From the NCBI GenBank assembly GCA_035771175.1, contig CM069611.1, positions 14,352,366-14,416,365 on the forward strand: a stretch of 64,000 nt of DNA, in the 5' to 3' direction. Positions 11,401 to 24,924 of this stretch are shown piece after piece. Source of the stretch: Paratinospora sagittata. Lineage: Eukaryota > Streptophyta > Magnoliopsida > Ranunculales > Menispermaceae. The position numbers were made by a program, and so were the translations under genes. Each line of letters starts with the position of its first letter. Position 1 is the stretch's first letter. The notes under the pieces are model-generated. The model was given only the letters and a program-made list of their open reading frames with translations, did no database searches and was not told the origin of the DNA.

Positions 11401-12508
11401 ACTCGTTCCTCTTGTGCCTTGGAGCTCCATAACAAAAGCAAACTATTGGTCTCTGTGCCCTAGGCTCTGAAGATGTAGCCTGCGACCCTACCGCGGTTGT
11501 CTGCTGTCCACTGTGCCTGACTGTACTCTACTGCTGCGGGGGCCTGCCTGAAGTCTGCACACTCTGGCCTTAATTGGTGGCTCAATTGACACTGGGGCGG
11601 AGGCTACAAATGCCTCATACCTGCTGCCACCACATCTCTTCCTCTTATTCTTCTGGTTCTTCCTATCACAAAATACTGACCCACTAACCTTGTCGGCTGA
11701 GTCTTTACTAAAGGAGTGGTATTTGTTTGAACCGTGACTGATGTCCTCATTCGTCAGTGGGCCTCTACAATCTCAAAGTCAGCTACCTGCATCATCGCTT
11801 GAGCGTAAGTCTGTACGCCAACAAGTGCCAAACCCTGCTGGGTCACGAATTCCATCTCGTAACCTTTGCATGCGTAGGTGATCAGTCGACACCATCTCTG
11901 GAGCGAAGAGTGCCAATTGGTTAAACTCCTGCTCGTATTCCCTCACTGGCAGACTGCCCTGGGTCAGATGCATGAACTCGGTCCTCCTCTGATCTCGCTC
12001 AGACCTCAGGTAGAACTCCTCATAGAAAAGCTCTTTAAACCTTGTCCATGTTTGGATCTCATCGACCGTGTTATCCAATCTCAGCCACCAATCGTCAGCC
12101 TTCTCGATGAGCTTAAATCTGGCCAACCTCACTCTGTCAGCCTCAAAAGCCTGCATGTCATCGAAAATGCTCTCTATCCTTCTGAGCCATCTCTCAAATG
12201 TCTCAATACAAAGGCCTCCTGCAAACTCCCTTGGGCCTTTGTTCCTGAAGGCCTTCATGACCTTCTCGTACTTCTCGGACTCAGAACTTTGATGCTGTGG
12301 ATTAGCTTATACCTCGGCCTAAACCTCAGTCTGAACTGGAACTTGTCCGGCCCTATCTCTTACAGCGATGCCCACACTGCTAAGTTCCTTCTCAACTGGA
12401 ACACCCTGTTGTGGCTGCCTGTTGCCTTGGACCTGGGCTAGTATCTGAGTCTCCTGCTGCTGAATCTAACAAGGCCTTAATCTGCCTAAAGTGCTCATTC
12501 GGGTCCAT
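11401..12508 (-). pseudogene. Ty3/gypsy gag, element A
   Basis: Gag begins with ATG at 12508 (MDPNEHF), a better start than the longer open frame from 12583, because the next 180 bases up to the PBS look like leader. The frame 12258-11779 has the capsid signature ETFERWLRRIESIF, then WWLRL and FYEEFY, as in the Retrotrans_gag family. Frame breaks surround it. A degenerate zinc knuckle (CFCYGAPRHK, final Cys lost) lies near 11400-11450, just before protease. Confidence 0.85.
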
Positions 12509-12690
12509 GGTTGGTTCTGAATTTTCTCTCTTGTAAATCTGAAATTCACAAATAAGGAAAAGTCTATCAGAAACACAAACCATGAGAGTTGTTATCCCTA
12601 AGATAACTGCCCATAATCAAACCCATAAAAACAATTATAATATCTCATAAGTCTTTTATTCTTTTTTAAGGATTTGAAACCTAAAACACG

Positions 12691-12707
12691 CTTGCTTTGA
12701 TACCAAA
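12691..12707 (-). other. Primer-binding site of element A
   Basis: On the minus strand the sequence after the LTR end reads TGGTATCAAAGC, complementary to initiator-Met tRNA with one change from the commonest form. It marks 12710-15285 as the 5' LTR of element A. Confidence 0.88.
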
Positions 12708-12709
12708 GT

Positions 12710-15285
12710 TGTCACGACCCACTATCTGTGCATGGAACCCCAAGTATATCCTCGCTCGATACATCCGACATCGAGTCAACCTTCAAATAACAAACCATAA
12801 TCCCCAAACTTATATCAAGACATATGGACATAATCAAATCATTAATGTAAAAACATATGCAAATGAAAACAATAAATTTCCTTTTTTCTAAGTCCACAAT
12901 GTCAAATATACAAAATAATACTTAACCATGATTACAACCCATCTAGGTTTTAAGTATAAGTATTAGGTGTACATAGTACAATTTATCAAAATAAATGCGG
13001 AAAAGTACTAACACCTACGTCACAAAATGTCAGGAAATGCCTCGCAGCTAAGCCTTTCCCTTCCCCTTCCTATCTAAACCTGAAAGGATAAGAGTAAGGG
13101 GTGAGCTACGGCAAGCTCCGTGAATGTTCTCTACAAGTGGTAACATATATATGCATTTAAGTAAAACAATTCAAGATCATTAAAACAGTTTAAATATCAT
13201 AGATATAATCAATGTTACATACTTGCTCAATATAATGCATCACATCATATCAAGACAATGCATATCATTTATGACATGCTCATGCAATCCTAAACACCTC
13301 CAAGGTAAGAATCAATACAAGGGCCTGAGTGTGCGACACCCATCGCCCAATCGACCTCTTACCCATATGCTATTAGAATTTCTAGGATTGTATGAACCAT
13401 AAGGTTCGCTCACCAAGAAAAATACTATGCCTAGGCGAATCCTTACATACACAACCCATAAAAATCCTCTATCAGGTCCACAATTAGGGATCATCACTAG
13501 ACTCACGAGATTCCCCGAAGAAAATCCCAGCTAAGAGACTCAACCCAATTGCAACCCTATTAGACTATGCTCAAATACATTTCATGCAACATTTAAGTCG
13601 TGCACACTATATTAGGTAAGCATTTAAAATCATTCTATACTACAATGCAACATATAGAAGACAACAAGTAAGGAAACACTCACTCTTGATTGGCTAGACC
13701 TAGCCAATCCAATCCGATCCAATAAAGCACTAGGATGACCAAAATCACCACAAGCACTTCAAATCCCTAATTGGCCTACTTCGGTTACTCAAATCAATTC
13801 AAATCCCTACATGAAACATGGTTTATACACATTACTGAACACTATAATACATGACATTCAATTATATTAAGGGTTAATTTGACTAACTATCAAGTCAATT
13901 TCATCAATTGACTAAGTCCAAGTCAAAATCCCCAATTTGGGCAAAATCCCCAAATTACATGGAAATCACCAAATCACATGGAAATTGTCAAATTACATGG
14001 CCTAGGCCAAAATTACTCCACAATAGGGTTTCCATTAATCAAAATCAGTAAATTAGAGTGTCATACCACCACATTTATCCATGCATTCCATACAAATCAC
14101 ATGCAATTTGAAATAGGAAACCTTGGGTCAAAAATCTTAGTTTAGGTCAAATCCATAAAACCCCACCAATTTCTTGTTAGAAATTAGGGGTTTTACTTAT
14201 AGGCTCCCAATACACTCTAGATTAACATATCTCAATTCCAAGACCTATGTCCAACATTGGTTTTCCACCACCCTCCTTAAGTTTTAGGATTTATGAGTGA
14301 AAAACACTCAATAGGTGTTCATTGAGGTTAGGGAAGGTCATTAGCATAAAAACACAAGCATAAAATGGCCTAAACAAGTAAACTCTTGGTCAATGACCCT
14401 TGAAATCCGAGATTCATAGAAGCCCTAGGTTGAAATCAATTTGCATGCATGAAGGAAAGTGATAGAAGGAAAAAAAAATGAGAAAGAATGAGGGAAATTT
14501 GATTACCTTGGATGATTTTTTGGGCAAAAATCACCAAAAAACCCTAACTTCTCTCCCTTTTATTCTTTCCCCTTATATTTCTCCTCTCCAAGCTCCATAA
14601 ACTCTTTTCTGAGTGAAAATGAGCAAGTGAGCTAAAAAAAGTTAGTTGCTTTTATAGAAAAATTTTGGGCTGACATGAAAAAAATACACTTAATTAATGG
14701 AACAGTTTTCCTAATGCAATTACTTCCACTTAGATAATTATTTTCTTATAAACGACTCGTTAATTTAACAACTTAACCGTTCAACAGTTTTACGAGTCAG
14801 TTACCAACATTCTGGTATACTTTTATCTCAATCCAACTGTGGATTTGTGAGATCCAATGTTTGATCAAAACTGCGCAAGGAAATTCACAAATTCGAAAAA
14901 TAGTGTTTGGAGTCCTATACCTCACAGTAGACAACACTGATCAAAGATCCTTACCGTTCATAATAAAGATCTATCAGAGGAGAATAAGCTGGAAACCTTT
15001 CAGCCCAATCGGACCATGGATCTAAGCGTAATATTAATTGATGTAATCAGTGACAGAAATTTCTTCCTCCATGGAGCGAGCTCCACTAATCTAAAACACC
15101 ATTTTCGACATGTTTCGACACCGAACGGATCTCCGATCATTTCGAGACTTAACGCACACATTAAACAACTTAAAAGCATGCAAAGACACTCGAACCAACA
15201 CGCATCGAGCATCAAATATGCATATGTATACGTATACGGGTACTCTATGGTCAAAATGACGTCATCCTAAGGTACAGGCGTTACA
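12710..15285 (-). repeat. 5' LTR of gypsy element A
   Basis: This 2.58-kb LTR has termini TGTCACGACC (left) and CAGGCGTTACA (right), so on its own strand it runs TGTAACG...GTGACA. It pairs with 5860-7945 and is also related to the solo LTR at 22169-24924. About 115 bases are missing near 13842 relative to the left LTR. The 5 bases outside each end of element A (GATTA at 5855-5859 and TCAAA at 15286-15290) do not match, so no target duplication survives. No coding sequence is seen. Confidence 0.88.
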
Positions 15286-16330
15286 TCAAATACAACATCT
15301 ACATTCTTTCCTGAAATGGATCGATTCAGCTCAGTACATAATACGGCGATAACACCTGAATCATTTGATCATTCATGAAAAAGGAATGTTCTGACAAAGT
15401 ATTAGAATGTTCAAAAAGTTTTGAAAAAGTTTTTGTATGATTCTGAAAAGGTTAACATAAATAGTGTCAGTGTCAGGACAGTAGCATTGTTGAATTAGCG
15501 TCCTGACGCTTAATATCAACTTTGTCGTTTTGTTCCTTAAGGGCGCTCATGAAGCGTAAGCGTCCTGCTGAACAGTGAAGTGAGGATGCTACTAAATCGT
15601 AAGCGTCCTAAATTACTTTGACGATTAAACGACTCAAATCATGAGGGCGCTACTTCGACAGTTAACGTCCGGCTTTGTTTTAAAAACATATATACGCACA
15701 TGGGCGCTACTCACAAGTAAGCGTCCTACTTTGTTTGAAAACAAACTTAAACGGTATTTAGTGCGTTGACGGACAGTAAGCGTCCTGAAAGTTATTAAGT
15801 TGATTCTAAAGATGAGGGCGCTCCTACACAAGTAGCGTCCTGATAGTTTATTCAACTTATAACTATCAATGTCCTTAAAGATATAAATCACTTAAAAACA
15901 AGAGAAATTCCAACGAGCTGAAACTAAGTCAGCGTCCTAACATTCTCAAAGGTTGCCAAAAGGGAAGTCGCTACTTACAACTAAGCGTCCTAATGAATCA
16001 GTTCTTCAACCTTGAATGATTGTCAGTATCCTAATATTTTATCAGCGCACTGACTCATCAAGTCCAGGAGGGCGTTGCTAAAACATTAGAGTCCTGAAAT
16101 ACTCTATAAAAATGGTTTTTTTTATTTCTCGTTTAAAGCTCGATAAAACATGTTACTTTCGGATTAAATCAAGTATGCAAACGATTAAAAATCAATCCAG
16201 TTAAAACATGCAGTCATGCATATTGCTGAATCAAATGGCATAAAAGGTTATACAACCTTTCATAATCTAATGATACTACCGAACATTTTCAAATGATCAC
16301 GGTTTACAAGTAGATCTTTATTGCATCCGC
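15286..16330 (-). repeat. Sirevirus-like LTR fragment S1 with U3 hairpin array
   Basis: A minus-orientation piece of the same LTR group as 43028, 48193 and 58569. It contains mainly U3: about ten hairpin units between 15470 and 16090 with GGGCGCT and AGCGTCCT arms (for example near 15540, 15640, 15700 and 15815). The TATA box, R and U5 are absent on the left, and the LTR start is lost on the right. There is no real coding sequence. Confidence 0.75.
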
Positions 16331-16474
16331 CATGAATCATTGATTCTTTGAAGCCTTCAGGAAAGATTAGATATGTCATATATGCAGTAATATCATAGGC
16401 AGAATGTGGTTTGTAATCATCAAAATATCTTTCATATTAGGGACATATTCTCGTAAGGGACATGAGGATAATTG
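16331..16474. other. Unassigned filler between two LTR fragments
   Basis: About 145 bases that I cannot match to either neighbour. They lie between the end of the Sirevirus LTR fragment and the point where similarity to the element B LTR starts. No motif or coding sequence is seen. Confidence 0.4.
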
Positions 16475-18259
16475 GTTCTACATAAATGTTTTTTCCTAGT
16501 GGCAATATATATGTATTTAGACAAATAAGGCATGAGTTCATCAAAACACTTCAAATAACAGGATGAGATACAAATATTATATATATGCTAAAATATAATG
16601 CATCCATGACAATAATCTATCAATGCATTCTCATTTCAAACATGCAATATGCCATCCTAATCCACCTCCTGAGTAAGAAGCGATCAAAGGCCTAAGTTCG
16701 TGACACTCAACGCCCGATCCGACATCACAGACTCACATTCTATTAGGATTCCTGGGGTTGTGTAGCTAATAGGATCAGCCCACCAAAGACACTTTTCATG
16801 CCTATGCAATCCTATCTACACAAGCCACCATAGCATCCTCTGCTAGGTCCACAACAAGGGGTCATAATATAGCACATGAGATTTCCTAAAATCCCAACTA
16901 ACAGATGCACCTATTTGCTAACCCTTCATGCTAATGTCCAAATCCATTTCATGAATCATTAAAACATGCATTACACATAAATATCAATTCAAAACATTTC
17001 TTATACTACAATGCCACATATAGAAACCAAATGCAAAAAAAACACTCACAGTCGATTGGCTAGACTAGCCAATCCAATTTCAACCAAAACAAGCACTAGG
17101 ATGCCACTATTGATCCTTCAATGACAAGCAACATCTAAACCATGAATTATCCTTCAATTGGCACAATTAGGACACTTGAAACATCAACAAACCCTGCATA
17201 CAATTTATCTTCATACAACCATCAATAACAGTCCATACACATGCCAAAAGTCATGATTTAAGCCCCAAATTACATGCCAACACTTAACTATAATATGGCT
17301 GCACCAATGTGCCAGCACTTTCAACTCATTCAAGCCCTAATACACTCAATTAGATCACATGCAACCCAAGAGAATGCCAAACACAGATTCAATGATCAAA
17401 CCCACATCAATACCAGGCATTCTCAACCAAAATTAGATCATTAGACGAACAATCCAGCCCTAGGTAGCTACAAATACATCAATGCTCACCTAAGAAAAAA
17501 ATTCCAAGCTCATCCCGAAAATATGAGAACTAAAACCCTCATAGCTGGACCAAAGAAATGAGCATAAGTTCACCGTAGCCATGCCTTGATCAAAACCATC
17601 ACTAGGGTGTGTTCAAGGACTCCAATGTACACCACATAGGTGACATGCAAGACCTAAGTCAAGCTCTAGTTATGAAACCTAGAATATGGTCTCAAACCTA
17701 GAAAATTTAGTAGCAAACACCCCCAAAACAAACTATGTGATGCTACTCTACCATGAAAACAAAATTAAAACTATCCAAATCCCCTTTTCTCTCTTCTTTT
17801 CCCCTATTTTCTTAATGTTCTAATGTGCAAATGAAAGGCAAATAGGGTATATACCAAGCCAAATCACGAGTGGGCCCACGCAAAAAGTCACATTTTTCTG
17901 TATTTTACCCAGGTGGAACGCGTTCCAGGGCCATGGAACACATTTTACGACCTCTTTTGGCTTTGAAGCATTTCTGCCACTATGGAACACATTCCAGCAG
18001 TGGTGAAACGCATTCCAGGGTTTTAGATTTTTAGATTTTTCTTCTTTTTGCTACACGATCAATACACATCGGGATTTTGCGTATAATAGGTCAATTTCTA
18101 TGTAAAAACACGTTCCAGACTCATTCTTAATATCTTCTTGCCCATTTGGGCACAATAGATGGACCTACGGAATCAAAACCACGTACCAATACACACACAT
18201 ATGAATATTCGGGTACTCTACAGGTTAAGATGACATCATCCTAAGGTACGGGTGTTACA
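16475..18259 (-). repeat. 3' LTR of gypsy element B (truncated)
   Basis: It aligns closely with 25673-27866 from the 'aagtggcaata' stretch to the end at CGGGTGTTACA, but the left 360 or so bases (the U5 side) are missing. It is followed at once by the element B polypurine tract. It shares its terminal bases with the element A LTR but differs over most of its length, so it is a separate subfamily. No coding sequence. Confidence 0.85.
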
Positions 18260-18276
18260 ATTCTCCCCAATTTAAG
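18260..18276 (-). other. Polypurine tract of element B
   Basis: On the minus strand it reads TTAAATTGGGGAGAAT immediately before the LTR start TGTAACACCC. This is the primer for plus-strand DNA synthesis and fixes the internal/3' LTR boundary. Confidence 0.8.
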
Positions 18277-19600
18277 TTGGCGAAAAGATTGGGGAACTGC
18301 ACCCTCATCAGGTCCTCTAGCTCCTAGGCTGCTCCTCATTATCGTGGAGTTGTTATTTGACTCTCACTAGCGGGATGTCCTTCTTTCTCAATTTCTGAAC
18401 CCGACGAGTCATAATCTGAATCGGCAACTCGTCATAAGTCTTATCTTCCCCAACTTGCAGATGAATCACATCAAGCGCATGAGTTGGATCAGGATAAAAC
18501 TTCTTTAGTAGATCATGATTGTACTTCCTCAGCATCTACACATGGAATACATCATGAACACCCTCAAGCTGAGATGGTAGAGCCAACCGGTAAGCTATGG
18601 GTCCAATCCTCTCAACTATCTAGAAAAGGTCCGATAAATCTAGGAGCAAGTTTCCCTCTAACTCCAACCCTCGTCTAACCCTTTCGTGGCAAGACCATAA
18701 GTAGAACTTGGTCTCTCACAACAAACTCTAGTTGCCTATGACGATTACCATAGTAACTTTTCTGTTTGTCCTGAGCCGTCTTCAGCCTCTGCCGAATCAG
18801 CTTAATCTTTTATGTCTACTCAACAACTATATTAAGGCCCCATAGTTGCGTATCTGCCACCTCGAACCAACAAGCTAGGGATCTACAGGGTCTCCCATAT
18901 AGAGCCTCATACGGTGCCATACCGATGCTCACCTGATAATTGTTGTTGTAAGCAAACTCACATGAGGGAAAGTGCACACTCCAACCCCCACCGAACTCCA
19001 AAATACAAGACTTGAGCATATCCTCCAACATCTGAATAACTCTCTCAGTCTGTCCATTAGTCTGAGGGTGAAATGTCGTACTAAGTCGGAGACGGGTATC
19101 AAATTAGGTCTGCAATGCCTGGAAAAACCTCGACGTGAATCACTGATCTCTATCGGGCACAATCGACAAAGGTGCCCCATGCAGTTTCATGATCTCTCTC
19201 ACATATAATCTACTCAGTCTATCCACCGAGTCCTAGGTGCGCATATGAAGGAGGTCTACAGTCTGGGTCAATCTATTGACCACAACCCAAATAACATCAA
19301 ATCTACCCTGAGACTTCAGCAATCCCATGATGAAATCCATCGTAATGTGCTCCCACTTCCACTCAGTTATGGGTAATGGCTGCATCAATCCTCCAGGCTT
19401 CCAGTGTTCAGCTTTAACCTGCTGACTCACTCCACATCTCTACACGTACTCAACTATACTCTTCTTCATCCCATGCCACCACACAAACCTTTTCATGTCA
19501 TGATACATCTTGTTATCCCCTTGATGAATAGTATACTAAGACTTGGGTGCCTCCTGATATAACACAACCCTTAATTCAGCATCATATGAGATCTATAACC
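18277..19600 (-). pseudogene. Ty3/gypsy integrase, element B (heavily broken)
   Basis: Integrase in many short frames: the HHCC-core junction and first catalytic Asp (HITMDFIMG) in 19430-19233; the second Asp as PDRD near 19155; the third, Glu, is kept (QTERVIQ, near 19045); 'FAYNNNYQ' in 19031-18816; and the C-terminal end with 'LRKKDIPLVRV' in 18535-18353. More decayed than element A, with stops throughout, but it keeps the acidic residue that A and D have lost. Confidence 0.83.
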
Positions 19601-20989
19601 TCCCTCTAAAACTCAAGACATCATTTGACCCTCTTTGCCAATCGGCCTGGTTAGTACTGTCTGTATATCTACAGTACATATCAAAATTAGGGTCATGCTC
19701 CTGTAAATCTCTAACCCCTTGAATATGGGCATCAATAAGCTGCACGTGCATCTAAGCACATATCTTACTACGTGGTGTATCCAAGATTATACTTATCATC
19801 TTCACTCTCTAAAGTAAATGCCACTGCTGGGCCATCTGGAAAGCAACCACTCTAGTCTCTGCTCGATTCCGGCTCAATGTGTCAGCTACAACATTGGTTT
19901 TGCCAGGATGACACTCAAAAGAGAAATCATAATCCTTGAGCAACTCAAGCCATCTCCTCTGCAGCATATTTAGTTCCTTATGATCAAAGAGATACTTCAA
20001 ACTCTTATGATCTTAGTACAAAGTGAACCTCTCACCATAAAGATAGTGCGTCCACAGCTTTAGTGCGAACACTATAGCTGCTAGCTTCGAATCATGCACA
20101 GGGTAATTATGTTCCTGCACCTTCAGCTGCCTAGATGCATAAGCTACCACTCTATCCCCCTACATCAACACACATCCCTGACCAGAGCTTGATGCATCCG
20201 TATAAATTACCAGCTCCTTTTCAAGCTCTGGAAGAATCAACACTGGAGTAGTAGTCAACTTCTTTTTTAACTCACTGAAAATTTTCTCATAGGCATCCGT
20301 CCATATGAAGGCCACATTCTTCTGAGTCAACTTAGTCAATGGTGCGGCTATCACAAAAAATTCTTTCGCGAACTTCCTGTAATAAACAGTTAAACCCAAG
20401 AAACTATGAATCTTTGTCGCTGTGGTAAGTCTTGGCCAACTGATAATTGCCTCAACCTTAGTAGAATCAATTGAGATACCTTCTGCGCTAACCATATGAC
20501 CTAAGAACTCACCTCAGTCATCCAGAAATCACACTTGCTAAGCTTGGCATACAGCCTATGCTCTAACAATGTCTGTAGTGTAACTCTGAGGTGTTGCTTA
20601 TGATCTTTCCTAGCCTTAGAGTAAACTAGGATATCATCAATGAAGACTATGATATATTGGTCGAGATACGGTCTGAATAATCTCTACATCAGATCCATGA
20701 ACATGGCAGGTGCATTAGTCAACTCGAAGGGCATTACTAAGTACTCGTAATGTCCATATTTCGTCCGAAAAGCAGTCTTCGGTACGTCCTCATCCTTAAT
20801 TCTGAACTGATGGTACCCAGACTTCAAGTATATCTTCTAAAAGAACTTAGCCCCATTCAGTTGGTCAAACAAGTCATCAATGCATGGGAGAGGGTACTTG
20901 TTCTTCATAGTCACCTTCTTCAGCTGACGGTAGTCTATGCACAATCTGAGTCTCCTGTTTTTTTTCTTAACAAACAACACAGACGCTCC
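19601..20989 (-). pseudogene. Ty3/gypsy reverse transcriptase-RNase H, element B
   Basis: The blocks are 20000-19809 (RNase H end, YHPGK-like '[14 protein letters not shown]'), 20495-20160 (RT thumb and start of RNase H with VIYTDASSSGQG) and the palm between about 20500 and 20990 in broken frames, where [12 protein letters not shown] with the catalytic Asp pair can be read. The order matches element A. Many stops make it non-functional. Confidence 0.82.
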
Positions 20990-21811
20990 CTAGGGTGACA
21001 TATTAGAGGTAAGGAAACCCAAACTCATCAACTCATCTAACTGAACTCTGAGTTCATTTAACACTTTTTGTGCCATTCGATAAGGTGGAATGAAAATGGG
21101 TTTTATCCCCGGCATTAGCTCAATGATAAAATCTACTTCTCTTTTAGGTGGTAACCCTGGTAACTTATCAGGAAAGACCTTTGGGTACTGACAGACCACA
21201 TGGATGTCTGCTAGTTGAACGCCCTGCTCCACATCATCCACTGAACTCATACTGGGCATCACCTCAACCTCATCATCTGTGGCTAATCTACCCTGGGTAG
21301 GTGTTCTAGATGTAGTCGTGCCTCGATAAACAAATATTGGTTGTTCGGGTATCTGGAAGACTACCTTCTTGCCGAAGCAATCAAGATGAGTGTGATACGC
21401 TACCAGCCAATCCATTCCCAAAATTGCATCGAACTCAAGGAACTCTAAGACTCGAAGGTCAACAATTATCTCATGGTCCTCGCATCTAACTATGCATCCC
21501 ACTCATACCATGTTAGGATAAATCTTCTTCCCTGTTGCCATACCCAAGATCAAAAGAGTATTAGTTCTAACAGGAGATAACCTCAATCTATTTACCATAC
21601 AACCAGAAATAAATTACAGAGTAGAGCCAGCATCAATCAAAACATACATCATGGTATCACAAATGTTGATCGTACCTTCAATCAACTTTTTGCCGGACTC
21701 AGGATCTGCCTGTGTCATTGCTCTGGCCTGCCTGTGACTCTGTCCCGTCTGCCTGCTGTTCACCATACCTAACTGTACTCTATTGTTGGAGTCAGCCCAA
21801 AATTTGAACAC
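20990..21811 (-). pseudogene. Ty3/gypsy protease and RT N-terminus, element B
   Basis: Frame 21811-21614 holds the protease active-site region MYVLIDAGSTL (Asp-Ala-Gly, normal for the family). Frame 21502-20990 holds the protease end (ILGMDWLVAYHTHLDC) and runs without a stop into the RT N-terminus ([14 protein letters not shown]). Part of the protease between them is frameshifted. It is the best-preserved stretch of element B. Confidence 0.83.
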
Positions 21812-22168
21812 TCTGACTTACAACTGGTGGTGTTATTGCCACTGGAGCGGAGGATACAAATGCCTCATATCCACTGCCACTAAACTTTTGCCTCTTGTTA
21901 TGCCAGTTCTTCTTACCATAATACTGAACCTCTGACCCTGATGGTTGTGTCTAAATTGAAGAAGCTGCGTGCTTGAACTGCGGCTGGTGCCCTCATCCTA
22001 GAGTTAGCCTCAGCAGTCTCAAAATCTGCGACTTACCTCATCACCTGAGCATAAGTCTGCACACCAGCAAGTGCTAAAACCTGACAAATACGGTCTCAAA
22101 AACTATCCCGTATCATCTGCATCCCTCAGTTTATCTATAAACACCATTTCTGGAGCAAAGAGTGCCAA
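21812..22168 (-). pseudogene. Gag C-terminal part of element B, left of the solo LTR
   Basis: This degenerate coding matches the gag region of element A (the A counterpart is 11390-11910) in several frames with stops. It is cut at 22168 by a solo LTR; the gag N-terminus resumes at 24930. The junction falls inside the capsid region, at the same place as the 'gagtgccaa' phrase in element A near 11905. Confidence 0.7.
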
Positions 22169-24924
22169 TGTCACGACCTACGATCTATGACGTCATGACC
22201 GGCACGGAACCCCGGGTATATCCTCCCTCAATATCCCCGACACCCCGTCAGCCTTCTAACAACACACCATAATCCCAATATACAACATCAAACACATGGA
22301 CATAAATAGATCATCAATATAAATTACATTCCCAAAATGACAACCATCAAATTTTTTCCAAGTCCACAAAGTCAAAAATATACAAAAATCATACTTAACC
22401 ATAAAATACAACCCATCTATGTGTTAAGTATAAACATTAGGTGTTATATAGTACAATTTATCAAAATGCGGAAAAATACTAAGAAACCTACATCAGAGAA
22501 ATACAGAAAAATGCTCCACAGCTAAGCCTTTCCCTTTCCCCTCCCCTTCCTATTCGAACCTGAAATGATAAGAATGAGGAGTGAGCTACAACAAGCTCAA
22601 TGAATATTTTCTACAAGTGGCAACATATATATGCATTTAGGTAAAACATTGCAACATCATTAAAAACTATTTAAACATGAATATAAACAAGATTACATAC
22701 ATGCCAAATATAATGCATCATGTCATAAACAAGACAGTGCATATCATTTTCTAAACATGTGCATCATGTCATAAACAAGACAGTGCATATCATTTTCTAA
22801 ACATGCACATGCAATCCTAAACACCTCCTAAGCAAAGACGATCAAGGGCCTGGGTTCACAACACCCAGCGCCCGATCGGACCAAACAATACTTGTATTCT
22901 AATAGGATTCCTAGGAACGTGTAGCTAATAGGATCAACCCATCAAGACAAATACCATGTCTAGGCGATCCTATCTACATAATCCATAAAATCCTTTGCAA
23001 GGTCCACAATTGGGGATCACCGCTAGACTTACAAGATTTCCCGAAGAAAATCCCAATTAGGAGATCCAACCCAAATTGCTATCCCAACTCGGCTATGCTC
23101 AAATACATTTCATGAATCATTAAATCATGCATACTACAATAGATAAGCATTTAAAACACTTTATACAACAATGCCACATATAGTAATCACAAGTAAAGAA
23201 ACACTCACCACTCGATTGGCTAGACTTAGCCAATCCAAATCCAACCAAAGAAAGTACAAGGATGCAACAAATCACTCCTATGCACCTCAACCTCCAATTG
23301 GCTTATTTGGGTCACTTAGATCATTTAAAATCCCTACATATGACATGATTTATACATCACTAAAAATCAGTCCAAAAGTGTGTCAAACAACCATGTTTGA
23401 ACCCAATTCCATAGCCAATTAAGATTCTAAAATGGTTGTACTCATGAGCTAAATCCATATTGCTCAATTCCACCATTTAATATCAAATTAAACCATACTT
23501 AACCCAATTGAATGCAATAGGTTGATCCCCATGATCCAACCACTATAATACAAGACATTCAATCATAATTAGGGTCAATTAAACTATTTCCCAAGTTTAA
23601 TTTCATCAATTGACCAAGTCTAGGCCAAAATCCCCAAATTTGGGCAAATCCTCAAATTCATGGCAATTTTTCAAATTTCATAGCCTAGGCCAAAATTACA
23701 CTACACTTAGATTTTCCACCAATCAAAATCAGTAAATTGAACTACTAAACATCCACATTTGCCCATGTATTCAACATATATCACATGCAAGTTGAATGAA
23801 AAACACTAAGTCCAAAACCTAGGTTTAGGTCAAATACACGTAACTCTACCAATTTCTTGTTAGAAATTGGGGGTTTCACCATTAATGGACTCCCAACACC
23901 TTCTAAATACACATATCTCACATGCAAGACATAATTCTAAAATGTGTTTTCCACCACCCTTCTTAAATTCTGGGATTCATGTGTGGAAAACACTTTTTAG
24001 GTGTTGTTCTAGGTTAGGGAAGGCCATCATAAACAAGCTTAAAATAGCCTAAACATGCGAACCCTAGGTCCAGAACCCTACAAATCTAGGATTCATAGCA
24101 AACCCTAGGTCAAAAGAAAGCTTGCATATATGAATGAAAGAGAGAGAAGGAAGAAAATGAGGAAAAATATTATACCTTACAGGGTTTGGGCAAAAATCCA
24201 CCAAAACCTAGCCTTTTCCTCCACTTTTCTCTTCTTCCCTTCTTTCCCTCTTCTCCAAGCCCTCTTCCCTCTTTTGAAAGTAAAAAATGAGCAAAAAAAC
24301 ACGTGCCAATGACTTTTATAGAAGGTAGGTTGCATTTTGGGCCCACATGAATAAAAACTACTTAAATAAAAGAAACAATTTTCCTACTGCAATTACTTTT
24401 ACTTAGATAATCAATTTCTTGCAAACGACTCATAAATTTAATATCTTAACCATTCAGAATTGTTATGAGTCAGTTACCAACCTTCTAATAAAATTTCAGC
24501 TCAATCCAACGGTGGGATTGTGGATTGCGAGATCCAACTATTTGATCACAACTGCGCAAGAAAATCTGCAAGTCCGAGAAATAGTGTTTGGAGTCTTATA
24601 CCTCACAGTTAATGAAGATCTATTAGAGAAGAATAAGCTAACAAAATTTCAGCTCAATCGGACCACGGATCTAGGAGATTAAGCCATTCACGTAATTGAT
24701 GACAAAAATTTCTTCCTCCATGGAACGAGGCTCCACTGATCCAAAACACCGTTTTCAACATGTTTCGACGCCGAGCGGGTCTCCGATCATTTCGAAACTT
24801 TACGCACACATTAAATAACTTAAAAGCATGCAAAAACACTTGAACCAACACGCGTCGAGCATTAAATACGTATATGGGTACTCTACGGGTCAAAATGATG
24901 TCATCCTAAGGTACGGGCGTTACA
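22169..24924 (-). repeat. Solo LTR of the element A family, inserted in element B gag
   Basis: A 2.76-kb LTR with termini TGTCACGACC and CGGGCGTTACA, resembling 12710-15285. It has no internal domain. The flanks are GCCAA (22164-22168) and ACCAA (24925-24929), a 5-bp target duplication with one mismatch, and element B gag continues on both sides. It was therefore left by recombination between two LTRs of an element that inserted into B. A 46-bp tandem duplication lies at 22715-22806. Nothing else is coded here. Confidence 0.88.

Noticed and set aside
11878..12441. 187-codon plus-strand open frame
   Set aside because: It lies antisense to element A gag and is a shadow of the coding strand.
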